64,000 nucleotides of DNA from Apostichopus japonicus (taxonomy: Eukaryota; Echinodermata; Holothuroidea; Aspidochirotida; Stichopodidae). Every line of letters begins with the position of its first letter. Position 1 is the first letter of the stretch. This document shows positions 12,401 to 27,400 of this stretch, piece after piece. Made by a program: the position numbers and the translations under genes. Under the pieces are notes generated by a model. That model saw only the letters and a program-made list of their open reading frames with translations, was not told where the DNA came from and searched no databases. The DNA lies in the NCBI RefSeq assembly GCF_037975245.1, contig NC_092572.1, positions 1,031,501 through 1,095,500 of the forward strand, given 5' to 3'.

Positions 12401-15400
12401 ATGCTACCATTCCTGCTGAATGTACATACATGTACAGGGTGTACATAACTAACATGTTGTCATACAGGGTGTACATAACTAATATGTTGTCATACAGGGT
12501 GTACATAACTAACATGTTGTCATACAGGGTGTACATAACTAACATGTTGTCATACAGGGTGTACATAACTAACATGTTGTCATACAGGGTGTACATAACT
12601 AACATGTTGTCATACAGGGTGTACATAACTAACATGTTGTCATACAGGGTGTATATAATTAATATATTGTCATACAGGGTGAACATAACTAACATGTTGT
12701 CATACAGGGTGTACATAACTAACATGTTGTCATACAGGGTGTACATAACTAACATGTTGTCATACAGGGTGTATATAATTAATATGTTGTCATACAGGGT
12801 GTACATAACTAACATGTTGTCATACAGGGTGTATATAATTAATATGTTGTCATACAGGGTGTACATAACTAACATGTTGTCATACAGGGTGTACATAACT
12901 AACATGTTGTCATACAGGGTGTACATAACTAACATGTTGTCATGCAGGGTGTACATAACTAACATGTTGTCATACAGGGTGTACATAATTAACATGTTGT
13001 CATATAGGGTGCTTGTCATGATAGTATCAGCTTTCTGTTCAGTCTGTATCAGCCATTATGTGGTATCTTACCTATGTTAATGGAATGACATCATCATGAC
13101 ACTGATTTATATCATTAATAGAATTGAATTCAACCGTATAGCAACAAGTCTTGAATTAGTACATCCTCCACCTTATGTTGACAGTGGTTAAGTATCCTTT
13201 TAAAGTTTCCATGTTTATTTAACTCCTTCAGTGCCCAGATAGCAAAGTTGACCTACTTTGTCAGGCCATACAAACAGCATCAGAGAGCAATGTTACAAAT
13301 CTTCCAGAGAACATGGACCTTGAACTTTTTACATCTCATAACTTCATCGGACTCTTCGTCAAAGAAAATCAGTCACAGATCTTACGCAAGCTGACCAATG
13401 AATTCGCTGAGATAGCAGAGAAATTAGCCAGTAGGTTTCAATGACTGTTTTATTATTTAAAGAAATCTTCCAAATTGTGACATATCTGAATAAATCAATT
13501 TGATATTTTGGTCTTGGTCAATTTTCATTTACTGGACTAGTTAAAAGAATAGTAAACAATTTGGACATATTTCATTTGATATTTTGAAAGTAATGAAGAA
13601 TTTCTGGACTATCATGGAATAACCTCTCAGTATCCTATTCAATTTTTTTTCACAATCTGGTCTACTGTACTTAGCTTGCCCAGTCGATTGCTAACATTTT
13701 AGCTCTGTACTATCATTTCTGGTTTAATCAGTAAGTTTTGGGTTGAAATGGAGAAATTACTGACAACTATTGCTATCTATTTCTGTTAATTAGTGTTCAT
13801 ATATTGGAGAATGTCCTGGAGTTAACATGAACTGAAATCTTATTTGGGGGAATAATTAGAAGGTTTGTTGAATTTCATTCCCATGGTTGCCGTGGAGACT
13901 GATGTCTGATCTAGACCTCTCAAAGCCAACTTTTTCTGTTGGATAAAATGTACAGTAACTATGCAAAGTTAGGCTTAATAGCAAGAACTAAGATAATGTG
14001 TCTTTATACTTGTTAATTTTTTGAAACTTTCTAGTAGGCGTGAAAATATCTTGATTGTTGAAAAATACTCTAAATATGAAGTTAATAAACTGAAATGGTT
14101 TTGAGCACACAGAACTTACCTGGCAATAACAAACAGTTTGTCACACCTTGCACTCAACAAGTTCTAACAAGCGTTGAACTATGATCAATGTTAAGGAAAT
14201 GACCTTCGTTCCAGACTAGTGACAGCTTCGGTAGCCGTTATCTAAGACAATTTTCAGTTTCCATCATGCACAGAAGTGTAGAGCATATATACTTTAATAA
14301 GACAAGGGGAAACCCAAAAATTTTTTATGAACAAGAATTTGTGAATGATTAAAAGAAAACCAAATTCTAAGTGGATATCTGTAACATTAGAGAAATAACA
14401 TAATGAAAGTGCCAAAATGAGGTTATTTCTAATGACATGTTTCGTTTTGCCCTTTTGTAGAAATTGAACATGAAATTTAGAAGTGAAAAGGAACAACTTT
14501 ACAGATATCTGTGTGAAAGTTCAGAAGTCTTTTAAGTTATTTGCATTGAAAACTTCCTTTTCATTGCTGCTCTGCAATGCGTAGTTTTCAATAATTGGTT
14601 TGCAATATTTGTTAGTTTCTACAACATTTTAGTTTAATACAGTAATTATAATTTTCAAAATATTACAGAAATTTGTAGAATGTTTTAAATGTCTTCAAGT
14701 CTCTGTCTCCTGTTTCTCTTAGACTGCAAAGTTGAGCCACACAAAAAAGAACTCCATGTGACCTTAGCATACCAGTTTGCTGCTAATGCATTCCCAGCGC
14801 TAGAAAAGATGGCCAAACAGTTGGACCTGAATGCTGCTGCCAGGTGGGAACTCAGGCTATATTCAAGAGATCCACGAGCAGCAAAGTCAGAGGTAAAATC
14901 AATATTAAATGCAATTTATGACAAAAGTCAGTGACAAAGACTCAACTGGACTGTTGTGAACTTGTCTTTGATAGGGACTCATACCCTTACTGTACCAGTT
15001 GACACCTTGTTGACACCAGTTGACACCTTGTACAAAAAGCCTGTTTACTGGTTAATGGCTGTTGCTTCTTCAGGTCAAATGCAATATTGCTGTTGCATGA
15101 TGAATTACTTTTTCAAAATTGGACAGCTTGAGCAATTGACTGGCAGACATTGCCAGTGGGGAATTCGCTCCATGTCTAGATTGAAATCAACTTAAAACTG
15201 GCAAATTATTGGTCAGATATATTCTTAAACACATGATGCAAACTGCACAACAAAACTCTTGAGTTTACTAGATACAACGTTCAAGTGCATTCCTTAGGGT
15301 TTAGGGCTGTGCAGTATGTGTGACCAAGATGCTGCAAATCACAGGAAACTCATTTTCTGATTGTGCCAGAAATGTACATAACAACAGTGTGATTTTAAGG

Positions 15401-18400
15401 GGCAGCCTAGTTTATAACTTGGAATCTCTGTAACATGCTGTATATGCACATAACAACAGTGTGATTTTAAGGGGCAGCCTAGTTTATAACTTGGAATCTC
15501 TGTAATGTGCTGTATATGCACATAACAACAAAGTGATATGAAAGGTGTAACCTAGTATGTAACTAGGAATCTCTGTAATGTGCCGGACATGTATAACAAA
15601 AGTGTGATATTAAGGTGGCAGTCTAGTATATAACTAGGAATCTCTGTAATGTGCAGGACATGCACATAACAACAGTGTGATTTTAAGGGGCAGCCTAGTT
15701 TATAACTTGGAATCTCTGTAATGTGCTGTATATGCACATAACAACATAGTGACTTTAAGTGGCAGCCTAGTATATAACTAGGAATCTATGTAATGTGCCC
15801 AACATGCACATAACAACAGAGTGATTTTAAGGTGCAGCCTAGTATATAACTAGGAATCTCTGTAATGTGCAGGACATGCACATAACAACAGTGTGATTTT
15901 AAGGGGCAGCCTAGTTTATAACTTGGAATCTCTGTAATGTGCTGTATATGCACATAACAACATAGTGACTTTAAGTGGCAGCCTAGTATATAACTAGGAA
16001 TCTATGTAATGTGCCCAACATGCACATAACAACAGAGTGATTTTAAGGTGCAGCCTAGTATATAACTAGGAATCTATGTAATGTGCCCAACATGCACATA
16101 ACAACAGAGTGATTTTAAGGTGCAGCCTAGTATATAACTAGGAATCTATGTAATGTGCCCAACATGCACATAACAACATAGTGATTTTAAGGTGCAGCCT
16201 AGTATATAACTAGGAATCTATGTAATGTGCCCAACATGCACATAACAACAGAGTGATTTTAAGGTGCAGCCTAGTATATAACTAGGAATCTATGTAATGT
16301 GCCCAACATGCACATAACAACATAGTGACTTTAAGTGGCAGCCTAGTATATAACTAGGAATCTCTGTAATGTGCAGGACATGCACATAACAACAGAGTGA
16401 TTTTAAGGTGCAGCCTAGTATATAACTAGGAATCTATGTAATGTGCCCAACATGCACATAACAACATAGTGACTTTAAGTGGCAGCCTAGTTTATAACTA
16501 GGAATCTCTGTAATGTGCAGGACATGCACATAACAACAGAGTGATTTTAAGGTGCAGCCTAGTATATAACTAGGAATCTATGTAATGTGCCCAACATGCA
16601 CATAACAACATAGTGACTTTAAGTGGCAGCCTAGTTTATAACTAGGAATCTCTGTAATGTGCAGGACATGCACATAACAACAGAGTGATTTTAAGGTGCA
16701 GCCTAGTATATAACTAGGAATCTATGTAATGTGCCCAACATGCACATAACAACATAGTGACTTTAAGTGGCAGCCTAGTTTATAACTAGGAATCTCTGTA
16801 ATGTGCAGGACATGCACATAACAACAGAGTGATTTTAAGGTGCAGCCTAGTATATAACTAGGAATCTATGTAATGTGCCCAACATGCACATAACAACATA
16901 GTGACTTTAAGTGGCAGCCTAGTTTATAACTAGGAATCTCTGTAATGTGCAGGACATGCACATAACAACAGAGTGATTTTAAGGGGCAGCCTAGTTTATA
17001 ATTGGAATCTCTGTAATGTGTTGGACATGTACATAACAACAGAGTGATAATTAGGTGCAGCCTAGTATGTAAATACAGTAGGAATGTTTGTAATGTGTCC
17101 TCATTGTAGAGGAATCAAGATGTAAATGTTTGGCTGTAAAATTAATTGTTTTGAGATATTCCATGTGTTGGTAATGTGTAACACAGTGTAATGCTTACAG
17201 ATGCTATCAAGTGGTCAGATTCACTAAATGTCAGATGTTTTCTGTGTTAAAGTTTCAACTTCTTATTGGGCTGTTCAATTTTATGTGGGCTGCAACCTTG
17301 TTCAGGTAACTAGCCATGACAGACTGACTCATGGGATCGGAGTTGAGGGAGTGCAGTTAATATAATAATATCTCTAAACATGACCGCTACTTAATGTAAC
17401 AACAGAAGATAGTAAGCTAACAAGAAATATCTTTAAAGTGTGGACAGAGTAGGACTTACAGGTAAACAGAGTAAGACACAGATGTGGACAGAGTAAGTTG
17501 TCCATTTGGGACAGAGTAAGAAATACATCTGGTCAGATTAATAGGTCAGTGTTGATAGAGTAAGACATACATTTGTTATGATTTTGCTGCGATCTTACAT
17601 ATTGTTTATAGTCTAGATATAAGTTAGAATTGTACGATTAACTGTGCAGTAAGGCCACTTGCTGCTTACTTTACAAGAGGAGCTGCTTTCAAATTCACCT
17701 TAAATTACTCTAAATTGATGAGTAAATATCACAGGAACTATGGTGTCTATCTTTTATCATAAATACTAAGATCACAGATGAATAAGGTGTATCTTTGCAT
17801 ATAGATTAATATACATCATACCATACTATAAAAGTTGTCTCATATTTGGGATGATCCAGCTTGATATTAATATTTATACTGATTATACTCATGAATATTA
17901 AGCAGGTTGAACAAGTTATGAATAATTCATGTTATTCTTGTTTAAGATTTAAAAGGTGTATTCTTGTCATTAAGGTCATTTCTGCTTTCCATGTTTTCTT
18001 GAAAATTTATATTTGTTTTGTATTACAGGGTCCATCCTATCAGCAGCATTTGTAAGCTGTTACTTCCTCATTGAACTAATTACAAACTTATTCAACTTCA
18101 TTCTCTTCCATCAACTTTTCTGTCCTCAGGTGGTTAGAGTTTTATACCCTCACAATCCTCGTGCTGACGACGAACTAGAGCTTATCGTAGATGACTTCAT
18201 CTTTGTTTCAAATACAGATGTTACAATGCACAGTGATGGCTGGTACCAAGGGACATCCCACATGACAGGCCTTACAGGGATGTTTCCAGGCAATTACACT
18301 GAAAAAGCACCTGAATCAGACACATGGACAGTGCATAGGTGAGTTCCAGTGAATCAGACACATGAAATTGCATAGATGAATCAGAAGCATGGAATTGCAT

Positions 18401-21400
18401 AGGTGAGTTCTACTGAATCAGATGCATGGAAGTATACATAGGTGAGTTCCACGGAATCAGACACATGAAATATGCATAGGTGGGTTCCACTGAATCAGAC
18501 ACATGGAATTGCATAGGTGACTTCTACTGAATCAGACACATGGACAGTGCATAGGTGAGTTCCAGTGAATCAGACACATGAAATTGCATAGATGAATCAG
18601 AAGCATGGAATTGCATAGGTGAGTTCTACTGAATCAGATGCATGGAAGTATACATAGGTGAGTTCCACGGAATCAGACACATGAAATTGCATAGGTGAGT
18701 TCTACTGAATCTGACACACGGACAGTATACATAGGTGAGTTCTACTGAATCAGACACATGGGACAGTATACATAGGTGAGTTCTACTGAATCTGACACAT
18801 GGGACAGTATACATAGGTGAGTTCTACTGAATCAGACACATGGGACAGTATGCATAGGTGAGTTCTACTGAATCAGACACATGGGACAGTATACATAGGT
18901 GAGTTTTACTGAATGAGATATATGGGACAGTATACATAGGTGAGTTTTACTGAATCAGACACATGGGACAGTATACATAGGTGAGTTCTACTGAATCAGA
19001 CACATGGGACAGTATACATAGGTGAGTTTTACTGAATGAGATATATGGGACAGTATACATAGGTGAGTTTTACTGAATCAGACACATGGGACAGTATACA
19101 TAGGTGAGTTCTACTGAATCAGACACATGGGACGGTATGCATAGGTGAGTTCTACTGAATCAGACACATGGGACAGTATACATAGGTGAGTTCTACTGAA
19201 TCAGACAGATGGGACAGTATGCATAGGTGAGTTTTACTGAATGAGATATATGGGACAGTATACATAGGTGAGTTTTACTGAATCAGACACATGGGACAGT
19301 ATACATAGGTGAGTTCTACTGAATCAGACACATGGGACAGTATACATAGGTGAGTTCTACTGAATCAGACACATGGGACAGTATACATAGGTGAGTTCTA
19401 CTGAATCAGACACATGGGACAGTATACATAGGTGAGTTCTACTGAATCAGACACATGGGACAGTATACATAGGTGAGTTCCACTGAATCAGACACATGGG
19501 ACAATATACATAGGTGAGTTCCACTGAATCAGACACATGGGACAGTATTCATAGGTGAGTTTCACTGAATCAGACGCATGGGACAGTATACATAGGTGAG
19601 TTCTACTGAATCAGACGCATGGGACAGTATACATAGGTGAGTTCTACTGAATCAGACGCATGGGACAGTATACATAGGTGAGTTCTACTGAATCAGACGC
19701 ATGGGACAGTATACATAGGTGAGTTCTACTGAATCAGACGCATGGGACAGTATACATAGGTGAGTTCTACTGAATCAGACGCATGGGACAGTATACATAG
19801 GTGAGTTCTACTGAATCAGACGCATGGGACAGTATACATAGGTGAGTTCTTCTGAATCAGACGCATGGGACAGTATACATAGGTGAGTTTCACTGAATCA
19901 GACACATGGGACAGTATACATAGGTGAGTTCTACTGAATCAGACACATGGGACAGTATACATAGGTGAACTCTACTGAATCAGACACATGGGACAGTATA
20001 CATAGGTGAGTTCTACTGAATCAGACACATGGGACAGTATACATAGGTGAGTTTCATTGAATCAGACACATGGGACAGTATACATAGGTGAGTTCTACTG
20101 AATCAGACACATGGGACAGTATACATAGGTGAGTTTCACTGAATCAGACACATGGGACAGTATACATAGGTGAGTTCTACTGAATCAGACACATGGGACA
20201 GTATACATAGGTGAGTTCTACTGAATCAGACACATGGGACAGTATACATAGGTGAGTTTTACTGAATCAGACACATGGGACAGTATACATAGGTGAGTTC
20301 TACTGAATCAGACACATGGGACAGTATACATAGGTGAGTTTTACTGAATGAGATATATGGGACAGTATACATAGGTGAGTTTTACTGAATGAGATATATG
20401 GACAGTGCATAGGTGAGTGCATCTACAGGTAGATTCCATTTTAGTAGTTCATTCAACAATCTTCACACTGTCAGAGAGTTTGTTTACAACAATGAAGTGT
20501 CATTGTTGAAAGATTTTTACTTTGTCATTGCTTTTGAGTGTACTGCCTACTTCAAGATGAAAGGTACAGGTAAAGGTATATATAGGTGAGTTTTACTGAA
20601 TGAGATATATTGACAGTGCATAGGTGAGTGCATCTACAGGTAGATTCCATTTTAGTAGTTCATTCAACAATCTTCACACTGTCAGAGAGTTTGTTTACAA
20701 TAATGAAGTGTCATTGTTGAAAGATTTTTACTTTGTCATTGCTTTTGAGTGTACTGCCTACTTCAAGATGAAAGGTACGGAATGTCAATTTTGTAGAGAG
20801 AATGAGCTTGTTCTTTCTCTCTTCTCAAATTTCATAAGTCTGTCAGGGTAGAACATGTAAGCAAGAGAAAAAGCAAAACTTGCACATTGTAATATTAGTC
20901 ATATTTTTAGCAATTTATAGTAATATATTCATATAATATATATTCATATAGTCATATATATTAGTCATATATATGTTAGCCATATCGGGTTAAGTGTGGT
21001 TCTGTTCTACCCGATATATATATGATATATAGAAGTGACTTCTGTAGTGCAAGAACTTTTAGTTGTGCTCACCCTGTGGTTTACATAGTAAGTTTAGTTA
21101 GCACTGTTTGGTGAAGCACTTTATTTGAGATTCATGGCAATCTACTAGTACCATTGGTGTTGGGGTTTATTATACATTATTCATTTAATCATTGAAGTAA
21201 AATTTGTTATAGGCATCATCATTATGATGCATGAATTCAAGTCCCATAGTGACTGAATTATTTATCTTTTAAAGAAACTGGTGAGAAACTCATTTCATTG
21301 TTAGGTGGATTAAGCCAACGTTAGTCAGTAATAGTAGATAAGTGTTACAACTCCAGGCAGTTTGGTTACATGGTAAGTCAGTAATAGTAGATAAGTGTTA

Positions 21401-24400
21401 CAACTCCAGGCAGTTTGGTTACATGGTAAGTCAGTAATAGTAGATAAGTGTTACAACTCCAGGCAGTTTGGTAAGTCAGTAATAGTAGATAAGTGTTACA
21501 ACTCCAGGCAGTTTGGTTACATGGTAAGTCAGTAATAGTAGATAAGTGTTACAACTCCAGGCAGTTTGGTAAGTCAGTAATAGTAGATAAGTGTTACAAC
21601 TCCAGGCAGTTTGGTTACATGTTAAGTCAGTAATAGTAGATAAGTGTTACAACTCCAGGCAGTTTGGTAAGTCAGTAATAGTAGATAAGTGTTACAACTC
21701 CAGGCAGTTTGGTTACATGGTAAGTCAGTAATAGTAGATAAGTGTTACAACTCCAGGCAGTTTGGTTACATGGTAAGTAGCTTTGCTGGGTACTCACCTG
21801 CTTTAAGGGTGTGGAAGGCTAAGTATTCATAATTTTATTAATATCACCAGACTTACTGAAGATTTTATATACATTATTGCAAAAGTTGACATTGTAGTTT
21901 TCACTGGTGTAAACAGCTGCTTTGGATGATCAATTCAGATTTCCTATGACAGCATTTCTTGACCAGATGTTCACTACACTTTAATTGAAATCTGGTAATT
22001 CTCTGAAACTTCAAAGCAGAATACAGTATTACTTGATGGTTCACTTAGAACAATGTTTTTATACCATTAAGGTACTACTAAATAATAACTGTTTTTCTTT
22101 CAGAATTATTCCCCTTTCCAGACCAGGGGGTAGTCCCTCCCCAATCCAGTTAGACAACAAGGTACCCAGCTCTGTCAGCATGGAAGGTTCCGACGAACAA
22201 CGCTCAGTGAAATACAAATCCCTGGCTGGAGTTCTAGACCACACCAATTCAAATCACAGTTATGAAAATGTGAGTATTTAGTTGGTATCTTCTTTGGCAA
22301 TGATGGGAAAGAAATCTGTTTCATTTCATCACTAAATGGAAATCATCCTAGCTACCTGAGATTCTATACTTGTAAGAGGAGATGTTGTAATTAAAGTTTA
22401 AATCAGAAACTAAACTGTGGTTAATCTTGTAGTTTACACCATCCAATCAGGGAGAGTTTCACTCTTTCATTGAAGTTATATGTTACAATATAAATATATT
22501 ATTAAGATAATCAAACTGAGAAAAAAAAACTCCCTTTTGCCTTAAGTTACTCTTCCCCCGCATAGATTGCATGATAATTAGTTATTCTTAAAACACTGAT
22601 ATTTCTTTAACCTCTGATATTTATGGCTTATTTGATACAGTTTCCTTCGTTCTCAACTTTCAGTTAGTTAACATCCTGGTGTATCATGCATAGGAAATAA
22701 TTTATCCACCTTTGATATTCCATACTTACAGGAATAATGGTTTTGTGATAGTGTCAGTACGTGTTTGCCAAAATTAAACTTTGACCTTTCCAGCTTACTG
22801 CACTAAAAATTCAGTGAAAATGACACCATTCTATGCACATTTCATATCAATATATATGTCGTTAAAAATTTGGGCTGAATAAAATTCACCGCCGAACAGA
22901 TCATGTACAAATCAAATCTCTCTTTTTTGTTTATGACCGTTAGGCCTAAGCTAACGTCTACTTTTGTGGCTAGCCTGTGTAGGTCCCTGCTCTTGTATCT
23001 TTCTATCGGTCTTACTGATGTAGCTTGCTAAGTTGTGTCGTTTCCTTCCGTTGCAGTGAATAAACAGGTGTTTTCAGACGTATTCTAAAAGGTGGATGAT
23101 AAAAGTATAGGACTGCATTAAAATCTTGATAGGGCCGCATGAGATTATTTCTTTTTACACTGGTGTAATGAAAAAGCTGACATGGGCGGTCGCAGTGATT
23201 TTACCGTAAATCATTCGCACCATAAGGGCAACAAAAAATATATTCTTTCGATTGGACACCTTTTCTCCATTAAACCCACATGGTCACAGTGCATTGAGAA
23301 TTTAAAAAACATTGAATCTAATTCGGAAGTTTGTTTTCCGAAATTCATCAACGAACATGTATTGTGACTTTAAGTTCTTAGTATTGCATTCATTATCTCA
23401 ATTATTGTATTTCTATCCCCTCAACTGCTGGATTATCAGCTATGAATGGATACGGTACCATTTTCTGTTCAAGTTGCGTACACACCAGAGAAGTATTCTG
23501 TGGTGACAATCAGAACGTGCATATATCTCTGTGTAGATTCAGAAACATGTCCTTAAAGTGAGCTTGATAACTTGTACCAGATACAGCTCTGTATATTTGA
23601 AGTTTTCCATTTATGATTGAAGTATTTAACAGAGGGTGCATATCAATTTAATACTAAATTATTATCTGGATAACATGTCTCTTCTACATGTCAACATTCC
23701 ATTAAACATGATATTTAACAAACAGGAATAATCAATTTCAAACCATGAATTTTGTTTGCAGCCCTGATGCTGGTGACGAAACTTCAAGTTTTATTCACCA
23801 GCCAAGGGATGCCAAGAAAAACTACTTTTGACTTCTTTTCTCATTATGATGTGTAGTTTGTTTGTATTATTTGTTAAGAAATGTGGGATAGCAAAAAGGG
23901 AGGTGCGCTTGGTATAAAATACAATTTACTTCGGATGAGGAGGAACAGGGCACTGGCAGGATCTTGTATTTGATTAAATCCCTCACCTCATCTACTAATG
24001 GAGGAGTATTCTAAATGCCTGGCAATTTGTGCTCCTCTGAGATTTCATAATGAAAGTAATATTGATCAAACTGAAGTACACTCTCTCTACATATGATGTA
24101 ATGTGATCATATGATAGTTCATGTAAAACACTTCTTTCAATCAATGGCATTTGCTGTTAAGGTCCTTCAATTCAAGCAATTTCCTGTTTGACATTTCATT
24201 AGGATACTTAAGAAGTGTATGATATATAACCAAAAGTCCTCTTTGCTTGTGTACAGGGTTATCAATGAGGTGTGCATGTCATCCAGATTTCTCTCCAGAT
24301 ACTTCATGGTTTGTTTAGATAGGGTCATCAAGTGCAGTTCTCTTGCTAGTTAGCTTTCACTTTCCACAAGGAAACTGAAGAGAACATATATGCCATAGGG

Positions 24401-27400
24401 AGTACTAAAAACTATCAGAGTTTGTGAGTTTGAACTATGATAAGCAGAAAACTGTTGAGATAATTGGAAAAATGTTTGAAAGTGAACAAATATTTTGCTG
24501 GAAAAGGGAAGGGAGACAAACACAGATCTCCAGGATATGATATTTTGAACCAATAAGGCATTAGATCCCATTGCCTACTATATCTGGTGTATGTCTGGTG
24601 AGAGTACATGGCAAACTATACTTCATACCATGTACAATCATCTATGTAGGTAGACTTAATAACAGCAGTAACGATACAAAGAAAGTGTGTAGTAGATCAA
24701 TGCATTGTAAATAGAGCCTTTGAATGATCTCAGAGGGTTTGTAGTTGATTTTCAGTTGTTCATAGGATGTTTGGTTAGCTGTTATGAAATAAATGGATCT
24801 GTCACTTTGATGCAACTTGTAGTGATATCTCTTAATGCAATAAAGAGTTAAGCTACACTTTCTGAAGATTTCTTTCATTTTCTTCATTTTCTTCCTTTTT
24901 TTTCTTATTAATCCACTATACCAAGCTTTCTGTGCAGTTGTGAGGTTTACATTGTCCCAGATGAATTTACAATGCGCATGCAATGCCTACACAGGTACTC
25001 CTTAATAAAAGAGAGGTTTTATTTGAAAACAAAACTGTTTCTACAAGTTTACTATTACTTCCTGTCTTCTCTTGTTGCAGTTGCATAAGTTGAAGAAGGA
25101 AGCAGGAGTTTTACCATTAATTACTCGGACTGTTCCTACAAAGCCTCGTAAAATCATTGTCCTACGTCATGCAGAGAGGGTTGATGTCACATTTGGAGAG
25201 CAGTGGTTACAATACAGTTTTGATTCAAAAGGTGAAACATTGTTAACTGATAACAAGGATCTCAATACTGCGTTGCATCACTACCAAGTATCAAGACAGT
25301 CAACTGTTGTTGGCAATACACATCTGAATGATTGTCATTTAGCTCAGTATTTGACACATTTTGTTCAGAATAGAAACTTCCTAAGGATGTGTGCCATTTC
25401 ATTATTGCATAGCAACCGATCTGTTCTTATCCTTTTTAGTTGGTGAACATTCCTCTTCCTGTCCCCTTTCCTTCCTTGTTTAACTTCAAACTTTCATTTT
25501 AGTGAAAATGAAGTAAAAGCAGTTGTAATAATGTAGTTGCATTCAGGTAGTAGGGTCAAATTTCTTGGATTGCAAAGGGAAATCAAACTCATCAGGAAGG
25601 TGAAAGTATGATACTAGTTATGTATCTCTCTTCTTCCCAGTATCTGTCTTATAAGTAATGTTCCTGCTAATGTTAGCTTATAACTGATTTCTCTACTAGT
25701 TATGTATCTCTCTTCCTCCCACTGTTTGTCTTGTAAGTATTGTTCCTGCTAGTGTTAATAACTGATTTCTCTACTAGTTATGTAATAAAGATCATAATGT
25801 TTACATAATACCCCATCTCTTATCTGGTTAGTTAATACTCATAATCCTGCAGGTTATGTAAGAACTCAGTTTCCTTCCAGTTGTGAAAGACTCATCATCC
25901 TACTGGTTATCAATAGCCAGTTTACTGGTTAACTAATGATTCACTTTTCTGCTAGTTATGTTCCTTCTGGTCATGTAAAAATCATACTGGTTATGTAATA
26001 ATCATTTTTCGCCTGGCCCTGTAACCAGCATCATCCTGCTGGTAATATTTTATACTTCACTACCTTCTAATCATGTCATTACTCATCTCCCTGGTAGTCA
26101 TAAAGTCATCTCCCTTGTAGTCATAAACTCATCTCCCTGATTTATCATCTACCTGTGCACTTGTAACATATCACTCAACCATTTACTGTATGTAATAACT
26201 TCCTCTTCTTTCTCAAAAGGTATGTACCATAGAAGAAACCTGAATATGCCAAGAAAGGTTCCATTAAGATCAGGAGGGAAAATGGATTTTAAGAAGGACT
26301 CTCCCATTACAGAGATGGGGCAGTATCAGTCAAAATTAACAGGTCAGTTAATATTAATAAGTTGAATAAATTGGTTTCAGAAGAGTGATGCAAAATGGAG
26401 ATTTCTTTACAGCATGTTATAAAAACTATTCTAGTCTTACAGAACACCATGACAACTTTTTGCAGAACCACTAGAGCTTCTAAAATAGGTTACCCTCAAG
26501 TTCTTTGAATTCTCTGCACCATGAGATATCACAATTGAATTTGCGATATATTTTAGGACGTGACATCACTATTATGGGACCTAATGTAGCATCACTATGA
26601 TAGGCTCTAGTGTAACATCACTATCATAGGACCTCATGTAACATCACTATTCTAGGACCTCATGTAACATCACTATTCTAGGACCTAATGTAACATCACT
26701 ATTCTAGGACTTCATGTAACATCACTACTATAGGACCTTATGTAACATCACTACTATAGGACCTTATGTAACATCACTACTCAGAAACTAATCTAACATC
26801 ACTATTTTAGGACCTCATGTAACATCACTATTTTAAGACATCGTGTAACATTGCTACTATAGGACCTTATGTAACATCACTATTTTAGGACCTCGATCAT
26901 GTAACATCACTATTTTAAGACCTCATGTAACATCACTACTATAGGACCTTATGTTACATCACTATTCTTGGACCTCATGTAACATCACTATTCTAGGACC
27001 TAATGTAACATCACTATTCTAGGACATAATGTAACGTCACTACCATACGACCTAATGTAACATCACTATTCTAGGACATAATGTTACATCACTACCATAG
27101 GACCTAGTGTAACATCACTATGATATAACCTAATATAACATCACTATTATAGGACCTAATGTAACATCACTATTATAGGACTTAGTGTCACAGCACTGCC
27201 ATGAGACCTAGTGTAACATCACTAATGTAAGACCTAATGTAAACTCACTTCTGGGACATCTATTCAAAGGCAGAGTTAATTGATTGTATTTAAACAGGTG
27301 AAGCGATAGCAGAGGCTGGTCTTAATATTACTCAGGTTTATGCTTCTCCGGCATTGCGATGTGTCCAAACAGCAGATGCAGTCTTACGAGGTAAGGCTTG

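Noticed and set aside
12357-13080. Open frames of over 200 codons on both strands
   Set aside because: Products of the 30-bp minisatellite, with simple 10-residue repeats on each strand.
18029-18052. Small exon between the 2H and SH3 exons
   Set aside because: It has an acceptor-like TTACAG, but the flanking exons already join in phase 0 and match the family without it.
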